Source of the DNA: an uncultured Actinomycetes bacterium
GTDB lineage: Bacteria; Actinomycetota; Actinomycetes; Nanopelagicales; Nanopelagicaceae
Assembly (NCBI GenBank): GCA_903834145.1
Contig: CAILHY010000008.1
Coordinates: 1 to 64,000 of the forward strand
DNA: 64,000 bases
Direction: 5' to 3'
Part shown: in pieces, positions 1-10,450 of the stretch
How positions within the stretch are numbered: the stretch's first letter is position 1
How the letters are laid out: the number at the start of each line of letters is the position of its first letter
Made by a program: the position numbers and the translations under genes
The notes under the pieces: generated by a model
Told to the model about the DNA's origin: nothing
Seen by the model: the letters and a program-made list of their open reading frames with translations, nothing else
Database searches by the model: none

Positions 1-29
1 AACTGATCGGGCAGATCGGATAAACCGAT

Positions 30-103
30 TGGAGCGGGTGACCGGGATCGAACCGGCATGGCCAGCTTGGAAGGCTGGGGCTCTACCATTGAGCTACACC
101 CGC
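30..103 (-). tRNA. tRNA-Gly (anticodon TCC)
   Basis: On the minus strand a full cloverleaf can be read. The 7-bp acceptor stem is GCGGGTG/CACCCGC, the D-arm contains AGCTCAATGGTAGAGC, and the anticodon loop is CTTCCAA with anticodon TCC. The T-arm contains GGTTCGATCC. The terminal CCA is encoded (positions 32-30). TCC reads GGA/GGG glycine codons. It faces away from the tRNA-Pro and tig on the other strand. Confidence 0.95.
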
Positions 104-205
104 GAGGGCTGTTATCGGGACCCCCTGTGGGCACCGTAACAAGGTGAAGGATAGGGCTTCGGTAAGAAGAAGGGAATTTCTGCCCTAGACTTCCAACTTA
201 CGCCG

Positions 206-281
206 CGGGGCGTAGCGTAGTGGCTAGCGCGCCTGCTTTGGGAGCAGGAGACCGGAGGTTCGAATCCTCTCGCCCCGACCA
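206..281 (+). tRNA. tRNA-Pro (anticodon TGG)
   Basis: A 76-nt cloverleaf with acceptor stem CGGGGCG/CGCCCCG, anticodon stem CCTGC/GCAGG around loop TTTGGGA (anticodon TGG), T-arm GGAGGTTCGAATCCTC, and an encoded CCA end. It lies 46 nt upstream of tig. A tRNA-Pro/tRNA-Gly pair next to tig is common in actinobacteria. Confidence 0.95.
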
Positions 282-327
282 GCATTTCGATCATTAATTC
301 ATCGCAATCCACAGCAAGGAGCTTCTC

Positions 328-1611
328 GTGAAAAGCACGGTCGAATCTTTATCCCCCACCCGTGTACGTCTCACAATTGACGTCACTTTTGACGAACTCT
401 CTGGGCACATCAGTGATGCGTATAAGAAGATCGCAACGCAGGTAAACATTCCAGGATTTCGTAAAGGAAAAGTTCCTGCATCAATGATCGATCAACGTGT
501 TGGTCGTGCGTCTGTTCTCGATGAGGCAATCAATACTGCGCTTCCAGATTTCTATGGGCAAGCTGCACGCGAACATGATGTGTTAGTTCTTGGGCGCCCA
601 GAAGTTGATATCAAAGAGTTGGTTGATAAAGAGAAGTTGTCCTTTACTGTCGAAGTAAATGTTCGTCCAGAAGTTGTGTTGCCAGATTTTTCTAAGATAA
701 CAATTTCTGTTGATGATGTAGCAGTAACCGAAGAAGATATTGCAGAGCAAGTTGATGCATTGCGCGCTCGCTTTGGAACGCTGCTTACTGTCGAGCGTCC
801 AATTGCTAATGGCGACTTTGCAACAATTGATCTGATCGCGCGCATTGACGGAGAAGAAGTTGATGGCGGAACAGCGTCTGATATTTCTTACGAAGTTGGT
901 TCAAACCGCATGATTGACGGCCTCGATGCAGCACTTGTTGGATTGAGCGCGGGAGATGTCAAAGAATTTGATACGCAACTTGTTGGAATGGAAGATGGCA
1001 AGACTGGCGCCGTGCAGGTAACTGTTCAGGTTGTTAAAGAACGCGAACTTCCGCCACTTGATGATGCATTCGCCAAGTTGGCTTCAGAGTTTGATACGTT
1101 GGAAGAACTCCGTGCGGATTTCACAGAACGTTTAACTCGAGTGAAGTCAATGGAACAAGGAGCACAAGCACGTGATCTTCTTGTTGAGAAATTACTCGCA
1201 GAGAATGAGATTCCAGTTCCAGAAGAGTTCATTCTTGCCGAAGTGAATGATCACTTGGGTGGCGAAGGCCGCATGGAAGATGCCGAGCATCGCGCTGAAG
1301 TTGATGGCCAAGTTCGATCATCCTTGAAATCAGATTTCTTACTTGATGCTGTTGTAAAAGCAGAATCGGTTGAAGTGACGGAGATCGAACTCACCGAGTA
1401 TTTGATTCGTACATCATCACGCTACGGAATGGCGCCGGAGCAATTCGCTCAGGAACTTTCCAAGGCTGGGCAGATCAGCCAACTCGTAGCCGAAGTTGCT
1501 CGCGCCAAGGGATTGGCAAGCGTCTTGAACCGCGTCACCGTGAAAGATGCGTCAGGAAATATCGTCGATCTTGAGGCACTTCGTCCAGCAGCCGAGGCTT
1601 CTGCCGAATAA
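328..1611 (+). CDS. tig: Trigger factor (ribosome-bound chaperone, peptidyl-prolyl isomerase)
   Basis: Trigger factor binds ribosomal protein L23 at the tunnel exit and shields nascent chains. It has three parts: the N-terminal ribosome-binding domain with the signature GFRKGKVP at residues 43-50, an FKBP-like PPIase domain at about 155-240, and a helical C-terminal domain. At 427 aa it is slightly short of the usual 430-470. The GTG start has an AAGGAG ribosome site (316-321) six bases upstream. It is followed after 123 bases by the clpP pair, linking folding of new chains with proteolysis as in other actinobacteria. A Glu/Ala-rich tail ends the protein. Confidence 0.97.
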   Translation: MKSTVESLSPTRVRLTIDVTFDELSGHISDAYKKIATQVNIPGFRKGKVPASMIDQRVGRASVLDEAINTALPDFYGQAAREHDVLVLGRPEVDIKELVDKEKLSFTVEVNVRPEVVLPDFSKITISVDDVAVTEEDIAEQVDALRARFGTLLTVERPIANGDFATIDLIARIDGEEVDGGTASDISYEVGSNRMIDGLDAALVGLSAGDVKEFDTQLVGMEDGKTGAVQVTVQVVKERELPPLDDAFAKLASEFDTLEELRADFTERLTRVKSMEQGAQARDLLVEKLLAENEIPVPEEFILAEVNDHLGGEGRMEDAEHRAEVDGQVRSSLKSDFLLDAVVKAESVEVTEIELTEYLIRTSSRYGMAPEQFAQELSKAGQISQLVAEVARAKGLASVLNRVTVKDASGNIVDLEALRPAAEASAE

Positions 1612-1734
1612 CCTCTGCGCTCAGAGCGAACACGGGCCCTTTTTGGCCAGTTTGAGCGCGTAGTCGCAACATTGCAACCAATTGCGGGAAGCATTTGGCG
1701 CGCCAGGTTGTTAGGGTCAATACAGGAAGTTTCA

Positions 1735-2376
1735 ATGAGGAGGATGTCAGTGGATTCAATTAGCCCTCAGGTAGCAGAAATTGTTGCCCGTGCCCAGCAA
1801 TCTGGTGGATTAGATGACCAGGTTTATAACCGCCTACTCAAGGAGCGCATCATCTTCCTCGGTTCGGTTGTAGAAGACTCCATGGCTAATGCCATCTGCG
1901 CGCAGATTCTTCTGCTCGCTGCAGAGGATCCAGAGAAAGATATTTATCTGTACATCAACTCACCCGGTGGATCAGTCACCGCCGGTATGGCCATCTACGA
2001 CACGATGCAATACGTCAACAATGATGTCGCAACAGTTGGAATGGGTCTTGCTGCATCAATGGGTCAGTTCCTTCTTTGCGCAGGCGCCGCTGGAAAACGT
2101 TATGCAACACCGCATGCTCGCATCATGATGCACCAACCTTCTGGCGGAATCGGTGGCACCGTGACCGATATTAAAATTCAAGCCGAGCAAATCGGATTTA
2201 CAAAGCGCAAGATGGCCGAGCTCATTGCATTCCACACTGGCCAAACCGTTGAGCAGATCACAACGGATTCTGATCGCGATCGTTGGTTTAACGCAGAAGA
2301 TGCTAAAGAGTACGGATTTGTCGATCATGTTGTTCGTTCAGCAGTTCAGGTATCAGGTCGCGGAGGCACAGCATGA
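1735..2376 (+). CDS. clpP1: ATP-dependent Clp protease proteolytic subunit 1
   Basis: Catalytic subunit of the cytoplasmic Clp protease; the barrel degrades substrates fed by ClpX or ClpC. The triad is readable as Ser108 (in GLAASMG), His133 (in RIMMHQP) and Asp182, with the 25- and 49-residue spacings of E. coli ClpP. The start was moved from an upstream in-frame ATG at 1672 to ATG 1735, because AGGAA (1724-1728) sits six bases before it and the upstream residues are unlike ClpP. This gives 213 aa. The stop overlaps clpP2 by 4 bases (ATGA). In actinobacteria such as Mycobacterium, ClpP1 and ClpP2 form a mixed two-ring tetradecamer. Confidence 0.95.
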   Translation: MRRMSVDSISPQVAEIVARAQQSGGLDDQVYNRLLKERIIFLGSVVEDSMANAICAQILLLAAEDPEKDIYLYINSPGGSVTAGMAIYDTMQYVNNDVATVGMGLAASMGQFLLCAGAAGKRYATPHARIMMHQPSGGIGGTVTDIKIQAEQIGFTKRKMAELIAFHTGQTVEQITTDSDRDRWFNAEDAKEYGFVDHVVRSAVQVSGRGGTA

Positions 2377-3011
2377 GCATGGAATTAAATCGCGTCAACG
2401 AAATTACAAGTCGTTATGTGCTTCCAACCATTGAAGAGCGCACGAGCTATGGCTACAAGCGCCTTGATCCGTACACAAAACTTTTCGAAGAGCGCATCAT
2501 TTTCTTGGGTCAAGCAATTGATGACACCGTAGCAAATGACGTTATGGCTCAACTTTTGACGCTTGAATCCATGGATTCTGATCGCGACATCATGATCTAC
2601 ATCAACTCACCAGGAGGTTCATTCACGGCCCTCACTGCGATTTATGACACGATGCAATTCGTGCGTCCTGATGTCATGACCATTTGCCTCGGACAAGCTG
2701 CCTCAGCTGCAGCGGTACTTCTTGCCGGTGGCGCAAAAGGAAAACGCTACGCACTTGAGCATTCGCGTATTTTGATTCACCAACCTTCAAGCGAAGGTGG
2801 TGGACAGGCATCAGATATTGAAATCCAGGCACGTGAAGTTATGCGCATGCGCACACTTTTGGAAGAACTTATTGCTCGCCATTCCACTCGTGCACCTGAT
2901 CAAATTGCGCAAGATATCGAGCGCGACAAGATTCTTACATCCGCTGAAGCAGTGGAGTACGGCTTGATTGATCAGGTTCTAGCAAGCCGTAAGGCAAAGC
3001 CCACTCACTAA
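2373..3011 (+). CDS. clpP2: ATP-dependent Clp protease proteolytic subunit 2
   Basis: Second ClpP paralogue, 212 aa, translationally coupled to clpP1. The triad is Ser111 (in GQAASAA), His136 (in RILIHQP) and Asp185. It has a longer N-terminal segment than ClpP1 (about 40 residues before the first core strand), as expected of the ring partner that docks the unfoldase in Mycobacterium. In most actinobacteria clpX follows directly; here an MFS transporter gene separates them. An imperfect hairpin follows the stop. Confidence 0.95.
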   Translation: MSMELNRVNEITSRYVLPTIEERTSYGYKRLDPYTKLFEERIIFLGQAIDDTVANDVMAQLLTLESMDSDRDIMIYINSPGGSFTALTAIYDTMQFVRPDVMTICLGQAASAAAVLLAGGAKGKRYALEHSRILIHQPSSEGGGQASDIEIQAREVMRMRTLLEELIARHSTRAPDQIAQDIERDKILTSAEAVEYGLIDQVLASRKAKPTH

Positions 3012-3022
3012 CGTTTGCCAAC

Positions 3023-3055
3023 CGGGATGTCTCACGAATGACGTGGGCCATCCCG
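3023..3055 (+). terminator. Imperfect hairpin between clpP2 and the MFS gene
   Basis: CGGGATG (3023-3029) pairs with CATCCCG (3049-3055). After a 1x1 mismatch, CTCAC pairs with GTGGG, leaving the 7-nt loop GAATGAC. There is no T-tract, so it may be a processing or stability hairpin rather than an intrinsic terminator. Confidence 0.35.
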
Positions 3056-3071
3056 TAAGGTTGGAACAATC

Positions 3072-4325
3072 ATGAAAAAGTTGATCGCTCCTGGAAGCCT
3101 GCTTTCGTACAAAGGCTTTCGCCAACTCTGGTTTTCAGGACTTCTTGTCACGTTGGGTGGATCCGCTTTCCCGATTGCACTTGCCGTTACCGTCCTTGAT
3201 GCGGGAGGTACTGCAACAACTCTTGGTTTGATTCTTGGCGCACGCATTTTGTCTTCGGTATTGCTCGGACTTGTCGGGGGAGTCTGGGCAGATCGACTTC
3301 CACGTAAATATGTAATGCTCGGCGCCGATATTTATCGGGCGCTCTTGATGTTGGGTTTGGTCTTTGTTGCTACGCCAACTGTGCCACCGTGGGTTCTGGC
3401 ACTGATTGTTTTTTTGATGGGGGCTGGCGAAGCTTTTGGTTATCCAGCTTCGGGCGCAATTTTGCCAAGCTTGTTGCCAAAGGAGTTATTACCGGCTGGA
3501 AATGTGATGCGAGGTATCGCTGCGAGAATTTCATCGATTGTGGGTCCTGGCCTTGGTGGATTCTCTGTTGCAGTCATTGGCGGACGCTACACATTTGCGG
3601 TAACGGCCGCGCTTTTTTTCGCAGGCACTGCGCTGCTTATTACGATTCATGAGAAACCGCGAGAAGTGATTGATGTCCAGCCCTCGTTTATTTCTGAAAT
3701 CCGCGAAGGTCTTGTTGCTGTATGGAAGTTGCCGTGGGTTGCAGCCCTTATCGCTATGTCCTCATTGCAGTTGATGGTTGTCCTTGCCAGTACTTCTGTC
3801 TTGCTTCCCGTGGTTACTCGCCGAGAATTTCATACCAACTCAGTGTTCGCGCTTTCTGAAGTTGGGTTTAGCGTGGGTGCGACTATTTCTGCGCTTATTG
3901 CCATCAAATTGAAATCGAAACATCCGGGCCGAATGGTTGTTTTATTATGGGGTTTGTTTGCCGTTGTTCCCCTTGTCTTGGCATTTCCTTCATCGCGAGT
4001 ATTGATCATCGGTGGATATCTGTTGGCTGGTATTTCCATCGGCCCGTGGGAGGCGTATTGGAGCGCTGCCCTTCAACGGGAAATTCCTCAGGAATTGCAA
4101 GGACGCGTATTTAGCGTCGACTACATGGGCTCTATTGCACTCATGCCCTTAGGTATGGCACTGGTGGGTCCCGTGACGGATGCGCTGGGAGTGAAACCAT
4201 TTCTGATTGGTGCGGCAATTTTTCACGTGATTTTGTGCCTAGCAGTTTTGTTCGTTCCTGGAGTGAAGGATTTACGTGCACCAAAACCCATTGATTATTC
4301 TCAGGGCGAACAGTCCGAGGCGTAA
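3072..4325 (+). CDS. MFS transporter, 12-TM (EntS/MFS_3-like exporter)
   Basis: A 417-aa membrane protein with about twelve hydrophobic segments and a short basic N-terminus. The major-facilitator motif A between TM2 and TM3 is clear: GGVWADRLPRK at residues 69-79. The overall pattern resembles the MFS_3 group (enterobactin exporter EntS, macrolide-efflux-like proteins), so drug or small-molecule export is likely, but the substrate cannot be read from sequence. It interrupts the usual clpP2-clpX pair on the same strand, suggesting a lineage-specific insertion. The ATG follows a weak AAGG site. The downstream 88 bases carry the probable clpX promoter. Confidence 0.85.
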   Translation: MKKLIAPGSLLSYKGFRQLWFSGLLVTLGGSAFPIALAVTVLDAGGTATTLGLILGARILSSVLLGLVGGVWADRLPRKYVMLGADIYRALLMLGLVFVATPTVPPWVLALIVFLMGAGEAFGYPASGAILPSLLPKELLPAGNVMRGIAARISSIVGPGLGGFSVAVIGGRYTFAVTAALFFAGTALLITIHEKPREVIDVQPSFISEIREGLVAVWKLPWVAALIAMSSLQLMVVLASTSVLLPVVTRREFHTNSVFALSEVGFSVGATISALIAIKLKSKHPGRMVVLLWGLFAVVPLVLAFPSSRVLIIGGYLLAGISIGPWEAYWSAALQREIPQELQGRVFSVDYMGSIALMPLGMALVGPVTDALGVKPFLIGAAIFHVILCLAVLFVPGVKDLRAPKPIDYSQGEQSEA

Positions 4326-4354
4326 TTAACCACCCACAAAAGAGCCCGTGAATC

Positions 4355-4360
4355 TAGGCT
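4355..4360 (+). promoter_or_regulatory. Possible clpX -10 element (TAGGCT)
   Basis: TAGGCT lies 53 bases before the clpX start and matches the TAnnnT form seen before other genes here. The 5' leader would hold a GCCTC/GAGGC stem (4369-4401) just before the AAGGAG ribosome site. No convincing -35 was found. Confidence 0.3.
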
Positions 4361-4413
4361 TAGGTGTTGCCTCGAAGTGAATAGTTCCCCGTCCTGAGGC
4401 CTGAAGGAGCGTC

Positions 4414-5712
4414 ATGACCCGCATCGGCGAGACAAGTGATCTACTGAAGTGTTCCTTCTGCGGAAAGACACAGAAGCAGGTCAAGAAACTTATTGCCGGC
4501 CCTGGCGTGTACATCTGTGACGAGTGCATCGATCTATGTAATGAAATCATCGTTGAAGAACTTTCAGAAAATAATTCTTTAGGTCTTCAAGATCTACCAA
4601 AGCCGCAAGAAATATTTGAATTCCTTGATCAATATGTCATTGGTCAAGATCGCGCGAAGAAATCCCTTTCTGTTGCTGTCTATAACCACTACAAGCGCGT
4701 CCAAAGTGGTGACACCGTCAAACGCGACGATGCCGTTGAACTGGCTAAGAGCAATATTTTGCTTCTGGGGCCAACCGGTTGTGGCAAGACTCTTCTGGCA
4801 CAAACGTTGGCCAGAATGTTGAATGTGCCATTCGCTATTGCCGATGCGACAGCGCTCACAGAAGCTGGATACGTTGGCGAAGACGTCGAAAACATTTTGC
4901 TCAAACTAATTCAGGCCGCAGATTTTGATGTCAAAAAAGCGGAAACCGGAATTATCTATATCGATGAAATTGATAAAGTCGCACGCAAATCGGAAAATCC
5001 TTCCATCACCCGAGATGTATCTGGTGAAGGCGTGCAGCAAGCGCTGCTGAAGATTCTGGAAGGCACTGTTGCTTCAGTGCCACCTCAAGGTGGACGAAAG
5101 CATCCGCACCAAGAATTTATTCAAATCGATACAACGAATGTCCTCTTTATCGTCGGTGGCGCTTTTGCTGGCCTAGAAAAGATCATTGAAAGCCGAAGTG
5201 GCTCTGCGGGGGTTGGTTTTAATGCAACACTGAAATCCACCGATGCTGCTGCGAAGATGGATATTTTTGCCGATGTCATGCCCGAGGACTTATTGAAGTT
5301 CGGAATGATTCCCGAATTCATCGGTCGACTTCCGATTGTCACAAGCGTTGAGAAACTTGATAAGCCTGCACTCATGCAGATTCTCACTGAGCCAAAGAAC
5401 GCACTGGTGAAACAATACGAACGCCTCTTTGATCTGGATGATGTGGAATTGGAATTTAATCAGGAAGCCTTGGACGCCATCGCAGAATTAGCGCTCAAGC
5501 GCGGTACCGGCGCCCGTGGGCTTCGGGCCATCCTGGAAAGCGTTCTCTTGGGAGTCATGTACGACGTGCCAAGTCGCACGGATGTCGCCAAAGTGATCAT
5601 TACCAAGGAATGCATTCAAGACGGAGCAACCCCTACCTTCGTAAAACGTACGGGAGATATTCCAAAGCGGGTTGCCAACGCCCTAAAGCGTTCGGAAGAG
5701 AAGAGCGCATAA
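4414..5712 (+). CDS. clpX: ATP-dependent Clp protease ATP-binding subunit ClpX
   Basis: AAA+ unfoldase that feeds tagged substrates into ClpP. The N-terminal zinc-binding domain has Cys13, Cys16, Cys35 and Cys38. Walker A is GPTGCGKT (residues 119-126) and Walker B is IIYIDEIDK. The sensor and ClpP-docking regions follow in order. The length of 432 aa is normal. The ATG has AAGGAG at about six bases. Fourteen bases separate it from valS, whose own leaderless-type promoter overlaps the clpX end. Confidence 0.97.
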   Translation: MTRIGETSDLLKCSFCGKTQKQVKKLIAGPGVYICDECIDLCNEIIVEELSENNSLGLQDLPKPQEIFEFLDQYVIGQDRAKKSLSVAVYNHYKRVQSGDTVKRDDAVELAKSNILLLGPTGCGKTLLAQTLARMLNVPFAIADATALTEAGYVGEDVENILLKLIQAADFDVKKAETGIIYIDEIDKVARKSENPSITRDVSGEGVQQALLKILEGTVASVPPQGGRKHPHQEFIQIDTTNVLFIVGGAFAGLEKIIESRSGSAGVGFNATLKSTDAAAKMDIFADVMPEDLLKFGMIPEFIGRLPIVTSVEKLDKPALMQILTEPKNALVKQYERLFDLDDVELEFNQEALDAIAELALKRGTGARGLRAILESVLLGVMYDVPSRTDVAKVIITKECIQDGATPTFVKRTGDIPKRVANALKRSEEKSA

Positions 5713-5714
5713 TC

Positions 5715-5720
5715 TAGACT
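5715..5720 (+). promoter_or_regulatory. Leaderless-type -10 of valS (TAGACT)
   Basis: TAGACT is followed by exactly six bases (CCCTCC) and then the valS ATG at 5727, so transcription would begin at or near the A of ATG. There is no Shine-Dalgarno sequence. The same TAnnnT plus 6-7 base pattern recurs at several genes in this window. Confidence 0.5.
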
Positions 5721-5726
5721 CCCTCC

Positions 5727-8306
5727 ATGAGGGAATTGCCACCGGTTTTCACGCCTGCAGAGATTGAATCTCCACTGTATGAAAAGTGGGTTGCTGCTGG
5801 CTATTTCACGGCGGATGCCACTTCAGACAAACCTCCTTTCACCATCGTGATTCCGCCTCCCAATGTGACGGGAAGCTTGCACATTGGCCACGCACTCGAT
5901 CACACGTTGCAAGATGCACTGACACGAATGAAACGAATGAAAGGTTTTGAAGCGCTCTGGTTACCGGGAATGGACCATGCGGGAATTGCCACTCAAAACG
6001 TCGTCGAAAAACAATTGGCTGCCCAAGGCTTATCTCGACACGATATTGGACGCGAAGAATTCGTTAAGAAAGTTTGGCAGTGGAAAGCCGAATCAGGTGG
6101 AGCAATTCTGGGACAAATGCGGCGCCTTGGTGATGGCGTGGATTGGTCACGCGAAGCTTTCACTATGGATGAAAATCTTTCGCAAGCAGTGCTTACGATT
6201 TTTAAGAAACTTTTTGATGCAGGACTCATCTATCGCGCCGAACGCATCATCAATTGGTGTCCTCGATGTTTGACAGCGCTGTCGGATATTGAAGTAGAGC
6301 ACAGCGATGACAATGGCGAACTCGTTTCTATTCGATATGGTGAGGGTGCGGACTCCATAGTTGTTGCAACCACGCGTGCAGAAACGATGTTAGGTGACAC
6401 TGCAGTTGCTGTTCATCCCGAGGATGAAAGATATGCGCACTTGATTGGTAAGAGCGTGAAGGTGCCACTCGTAAACCGTGTAATTCCTATCGTCGCCGAT
6501 GCCCACGTAGATCCAGCATTTGGGACCGGTGCAGTAAAAGTTACGCCTGCGCACGACACTAACGACTTTGATATTGGTCAAAGGCATAACCTTCAAAACC
6601 TTTCGATACTTGATATCGAAGGCAAGGTTATTAATACCGGTACACAATTTGATGGGATGGATCGCTTCGAAGCTCGCAAGGCTGTTGTTGATGCGTTGCG
6701 GAGCGAGGGACGAATCGTTGCAGAGAAACGTCCTTATGTTCACGCCGTCGGCCACTGTCAACGTTGCGAGACGACGGTAGAGCCACGACTTTCCAAGCAG
6801 TGGTTTGTAAAGGTGGAAACTCTTGCCAAGGCAGCGGGAGATGCCGTAAGAGATGGTCGCGTCAAGATAGAGCCTGCCGAATTAGCGCCACGATATTTTG
6901 ATTGGGTCGACAACATGCATGACTGGTGCATTTCGCGTCAGTTATGGTGGGGTCATCGCATTCCCGTTTGGTATGGACCCGATAATGAAGTCATTGTTGT
7001 AGGCCCTGGTGAAGTTGCACCTGATGGATACACCCAGGATCCCGATGTATTAGATACCTGGTTCTCATCAGCTTTGTGGCCATTCTCTACTCTGGGGTGG
7101 CCAGAACAGAGCGCTGATCTGAAGAAGTTCTACCCAACGAGCGTTCTTATTACCGGGTATGACATTCTCTTTTTCTGGGTAGCTCGCATGATGATCTTTG
7201 GTCTCTTTGCCATGGATGGCGAAATTCCATTCGACACCATCGTGTTGCATGGTTTAGTGCGCGATAAGTTTGGCAAGAAGATGAGCAAGAGTCGTGGAAA
7301 CACCATCGACCCAATTGAATTCATGGATAAATATGGCGCTGATGCTTTGCGCTTCACTCTTGCACGAGGCGCTAACCCGGGTAGTGATCAAGCACTTGCC
7401 GAAGAATGGGTTGCAGGTTCTCGGAACTTCGCGACAAAACTATGGAACGCAATGCGATTTGCCATGATGAACGGTGCAACAGTAGAAGGTGATCTTCCTG
7501 CATTTACTTCACTCAATGCGATCGACCGTTGGATTCTGAGTCGACTCAATGAAACCGTTGTTGAGGTGGACTCACTCCTTGAGCGGTATGAATTTGCTCG
7601 CGCATGCGAAACTATTTATCACTTCGCATGGGATGATTTATGTGATTGGTACCTAGAACTTTCCAAAGAGGCATTCGCATCCGGAGATGCGGCATCATCC
7701 AAGCGTGTACTTGGATTTGTGTTGGATCAACTTTTACGTCTCATGCATCCTGTTATGCCCTTCATTACAGAAGAGTTATGGACTGCATTCACCGGGGGAG
7801 AGTCACTAGTTATTTCAGAATGGCCAAAGAATTACCACGACCATGTAGATGCCAACGGCGCGAAATTAGTTGGTCAAGTCCAAGAGATTATTACCGAGGT
7901 TCGCAGATTCAGAAGCGACCAAGGGATTAAGACCAGCCTAAAAATTCCTGGTCGTTTCATTGCTCCTGAAGCCCTTGCGCCTTATGAAAGCGCCATGGCG
8001 TTTGTACTTCGGATTGATTCTGCGGGTGAAGGTTTTGTTTCTAGCGCCAACGTAGAAATTGGTTCGATTAAAGTTGAACTCGATCTGACCGGAAGCGTAG
8101 ATGTTGTCGCCGAGCGCGCTCGATTAACAAAAGATTTAGCAACAGCCACAAAAGATCGTGAAACCGCTTACGTTAAATTAAATAACGAAAACTTCATGGC
8201 TAAAGCACCCGAAAACGTTGTAGTCGAAATCAGAGAGCGCCTCGTGAAGACGGATGCCGATATCGAACGCATAACTTCACAACTTTCGGCGCTACCTACC
8301 GCATGA
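5727..8306 (+). CDS. valS: Valyl-tRNA synthetase
   Basis: Class I synthetase charging tRNA-Val. The HIGH motif is at residues 52-55, the editing CP1 domain runs at about 190-340, and KMSKS is at 518-522, followed by the anticodon-binding helical domain. The last ~65 residues form the charged C-terminal coiled-coil arm. Its 859 aa is normal for a bacterial ValRS. It appears leaderless: no ribosome site, but a TAGACT -10 six bases before ATG. The stop overlaps folC by 4 bases. Confidence 0.97.
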   Translation: MRELPPVFTPAEIESPLYEKWVAAGYFTADATSDKPPFTIVIPPPNVTGSLHIGHALDHTLQDALTRMKRMKGFEALWLPGMDHAGIATQNVVEKQLAAQGLSRHDIGREEFVKKVWQWKAESGGAILGQMRRLGDGVDWSREAFTMDENLSQAVLTIFKKLFDAGLIYRAERIINWCPRCLTALSDIEVEHSDDNGELVSIRYGEGADSIVVATTRAETMLGDTAVAVHPEDERYAHLIGKSVKVPLVNRVIPIVADAHVDPAFGTGAVKVTPAHDTNDFDIGQRHNLQNLSILDIEGKVINTGTQFDGMDRFEARKAVVDALRSEGRIVAEKRPYVHAVGHCQRCETTVEPRLSKQWFVKVETLAKAAGDAVRDGRVKIEPAELAPRYFDWVDNMHDWCISRQLWWGHRIPVWYGPDNEVIVVGPGEVAPDGYTQDPDVLDTWFSSALWPFSTLGWPEQSADLKKFYPTSVLITGYDILFFWVARMMIFGLFAMDGEIPFDTIVLHGLVRDKFGKKMSKSRGNTIDPIEFMDKYGADALRFTLARGANPGSDQALAEEWVAGSRNFATKLWNAMRFAMMNGATVEGDLPAFTSLNAIDRWILSRLNETVVEVDSLLERYEFARACETIYHFAWDDLCDWYLELSKEAFASGDAASSKRVLGFVLDQLLRLMHPVMPFITEELWTAFTGGESLVISEWPKNYHDHVDANGAKLVGQVQEIITEVRRFRSDQGIKTSLKIPGRFIAPEALAPYESAMAFVLRIDSAGEGFVSSANVEIGSIKVELDLTGSVDVVAERARLTKDLATATKDRETAYVKLNNENFMAKAPENVVVEIRERLVKTDADIERITSQLSALPTA

Positions 8307-9658
8307 CTTCGGCACAAGATCAAGCGCGGTTAGAGGCGATTGAAAAAGCACTTGCTGCTCGTTGGCCCGAGTCGGATATCGAGCCATCACTCGAACGAAT
8401 AGCGGTTTTAGTGGACATGCTCGGCTCGCCGCAATTGGCCTACCCGACTATCCATATAGCTGGAACTAATGGGAAAACAACGACTTCGCGCATGATTGAC
8501 TCACTTTTATCAGCCATGGGATTGCGTACTGGTCGATTCACAAGTCCCCACTTAGAGAGCGTTCTCGAACGCATCGCCATTAATGGCGAGCAAATCCTTG
8601 CCGCCGATTTTATTTACACCTACAACGACATAGCGGCTTACCTGGATCTCATGGATGAGAAATTCGAAACGCCTCTGTCATTCTTCGAAGTCATCACCGC
8701 TCTGGCGTTTGTGGCCTTCTCCGAATTTCCCGTAGACATCGGAATCATCGAATGCGGGCTAGGTGGAGAATGGGATGCTTCGAATGTAGTGGAGGCAGAT
8801 GTATCGGTAATCACGCCGATCGGGTTTGATCATATGAATTATCTTGGATCTACATTGACTGAGATCGCTCGCACAAAGGCTGGAATCATTAAGGAAGGTT
8901 CCTCTGTCGTTCTATCTAGGCAAGAACCAGAAGCGGCAGTAGAACTTCTCAAGCGAGCCCAAGCAGTTGGTGCAACTGTTGCTCGAGAAGGTATTGAATT
9001 CTCGTTGTCATCACGCGCCTTAGCGATCGGTGGTCAACTTCTTGCGATCACTATTGGCGAGATTACCTACGACGAAATCTTCCTACCTCTACATGGAAAG
9101 CATCAGGCAGCAAATGCTGCAACGGCACTCGCGGCGGTGAGCGCATTCTTTGGCGGACAAGAGTTAGACCTAGAAGCGGTCCGAATCGGTTTTGCGGCAG
9201 TTACCTCACCCGGGCGATGTGAAATTGTTCATCGTGAACCAACCATTATTCTTGATGCCGCGCACAATCCTCACGGCGCAAAGGCTTTGGCTCAAACGCT
9301 CGAAAACGAATTTACTTTTGATGAGATTGTCGGCATCTTTGCCGCATTTGCCGACAAGGATGTCGAAGGAATTTTGCGCGAACTCGAACCCATCATTAAC
9401 ACCTTGATCCTCACACAAAGTACCTCGCCTCGAGCAATGGCGGTCCCTGAACTCTTGCTCCTTGCTGAATCCATTTTTGGTGCAGACCGAGTGCAATCTG
9501 CTGAGAATATTTCAGATGCCATCGCCGTCGCGATTGCCGATGCGCGCAGACCCTCCCATGAAGAATCCATTGGGATTGTAATTACTGGATCCGTTGTCAC
9601 GGTGGGTGAAGCGCGAACAATTCTCAAGCGACTCTCATCTCCAGGAGATGGCGAGTGA
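8303..9658 (+). CDS. folC: Folylpolyglutamate synthase / dihydrofolate synthase
   Basis: Mur-ligase family enzyme that adds glutamate to dihydropteroate and to reduced folates, retaining folates in the cell. The P-loop GTNGKTT is at residues 54-60, and the Mur-ligase central and C-terminal domains follow ([14 protein letters not shown] is a typical C-domain segment). It has 451 aa. The valS-folC overlap (ATGA) implies coupled translation, and this gene pair is conserved in actinobacteria. Polyglutamylated folates would also serve the one-carbon module at the right end of the window. Confidence 0.95.
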   Translation: MTSAQDQARLEAIEKALAARWPESDIEPSLERIAVLVDMLGSPQLAYPTIHIAGTNGKTTTSRMIDSLLSAMGLRTGRFTSPHLESVLERIAINGEQILAADFIYTYNDIAAYLDLMDEKFETPLSFFEVITALAFVAFSEFPVDIGIIECGLGGEWDASNVVEADVSVITPIGFDHMNYLGSTLTEIARTKAGIIKEGSSVVLSRQEPEAAVELLKRAQAVGATVAREGIEFSLSSRALAIGGQLLAITIGEITYDEIFLPLHGKHQAANAATALAAVSAFFGGQELDLEAVRIGFAAVTSPGRCEIVHREPTIILDAAHNPHGAKALAQTLENEFTFDEIVGIFAAFADKDVEGILRELEPIINTLILTQSTSPRAMAVPELLLLAESIFGADRVQSAENISDAIAVAIADARRPSHEESIGIVITGSVVTVGEARTILKRLSSPGDGE

Positions 9659-9987
9659 GAGTTTTAGGCGCGGCAGTATTAATTATGGAATCGATGATCA
9701 TGGGTTTTGCGCTTTTGCTTGCCGGTAAAGGCCAATCTTCATTAGTCATAGCTTTCGGTGCGGTGATCGCAGTACTTTTTATTGTTGCTGGGGGAATGCT
9801 GAAGAGTCGAATCGGCTGGATTCTAGGATCCTTGCTTCAGATTGCGGCGATCGGATTCGGGGCCTTTGTCACCCCTATGTATTTCCTGGGAGTCTTATTT
9901 GGCGGGCTCTGGATTTGTGCGATTGTCGTGGGGCGCAAGGGCGAGGCCGCCCGAGCAGCCCTCCTTGCGGGCGAGGGGAGCCAGTAG
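9655..9987 (+). CDS. DUF4233 small membrane protein
   Basis: A 110-aa integral membrane protein with about four hydrophobic helices and a short charged C-terminal tail (GRKGEAARAALLAGE). Its position, overlapping the folC stop by 4 bases (GTGA) and preceding ndk, is the standard place of the actinobacterial DUF4233 family. No function is established for the family. The GTG start is chosen from the overlap. Confidence 0.8.
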   Translation: MRVLGAAVLIMESMIMGFALLLAGKGQSSLVIAFGAVIAVLFIVAGGMLKSRIGWILGSLLQIAAIGFGAFVTPMYFLGVLFGGLWICAIVVGRKGEAARAALLAGEGSQ

Positions 9988-10000
9988 GCGCTTCACCTAT

Positions 10001-10006
10001 TAGACT
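10001..10006 (+). promoter_or_regulatory. Leaderless-type -10 of ndk (TAGACT)
   Basis: TAGACT, then CTGGGG (six bases), then the GTG of ndk at 10013. The hexamer and spacing are identical to those of valS. The G-run could pass for a ribosome site, but it abuts the start codon too closely. Confidence 0.5.
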
Positions 10007-10012
10007 CTGGGG

Positions 10013-10450
10013 GTGAACTCCGAGAGAACCCTTGTATTAGTTAAGCCTGATGGCGTACGTCGCGGCCTGGTTGGCGAAGTAATTTCCCGAATCGAAACCA
10101 AAGGTTACGCAGTAGTAGCACTTCGCCTGTTGAAGGCAGATCGCGTCTTGCTGGAACGTCACTATGCCGAGCATCTCGGGAAACCTTTTTTTGAACCGCT
10201 TGTTGAATTCATGATGTCGGGTCCGATTGTTGCCTTAGTCGCCGAAGGAAATCGAGTAATCGAAGGTTTCAGATCCTTAGCCGGTGTAACCGACCCAACA
10301 GTTGCTGCTCCCGGAACAATACGCGGAGACCTTGCCCGCGATCAAGGCACCAAAGTTTTGCAAAATCTCGTGCATGGTTCAGATTCAGTTGAATCGGCGC
10401 AACGTGAAATCGAAATCTTTTTTTCAGGCCAATTAATCGGGGAGAAATAA
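10013..10450 (+). CDS. ndk: Nucleoside diphosphate kinase
   Basis: Transfers the gamma phosphate of ATP to NDPs through a phospho-histidine. The active-site His121 lies in the NLVHGSDS signature. The 145 aa include a slightly longer C-terminus than the typical 135-140. The start is GTG with a leaderless-type promoter. mreB begins at the next base after the stop, so ndk may lead the transcript for the cell-shape genes. Confidence 0.96.
   Translation: MNSERTLVLVKPDGVRRGLVGEVISRIETKGYAVVALRLLKADRVLLERHYAEHLGKPFFEPLVEFMMSGPIVALVAEGNRVIEGFRSLAGVTDPTVAAPGTIRGDLARDQGTKVLQNLVHGSDSVESAQREIEIFFSGQLIGEK

Noticed and set aside
112-312. 66-aa minus-strand open frame at the left end
   Set aside because: It is antisense to the tRNA-Pro and its coding quality is poor; the frame is a by-product of the tRNA sequence.
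1612-1734. Terminator between tig and clpP1 (CTCTG-CGCT-CAGAG and GGGCCC-TTTTT)
   Set aside because: The short stem and the T-run are separated, and no single stable hairpin directly precedes the T-tract.
5720-5734. Palindrome TCCCTC-CAT-GAGGGA over the valS start as a translational switch
   Set aside because: If the transcript is leaderless the 5' arm is not transcribed; otherwise it is short and probably chance.
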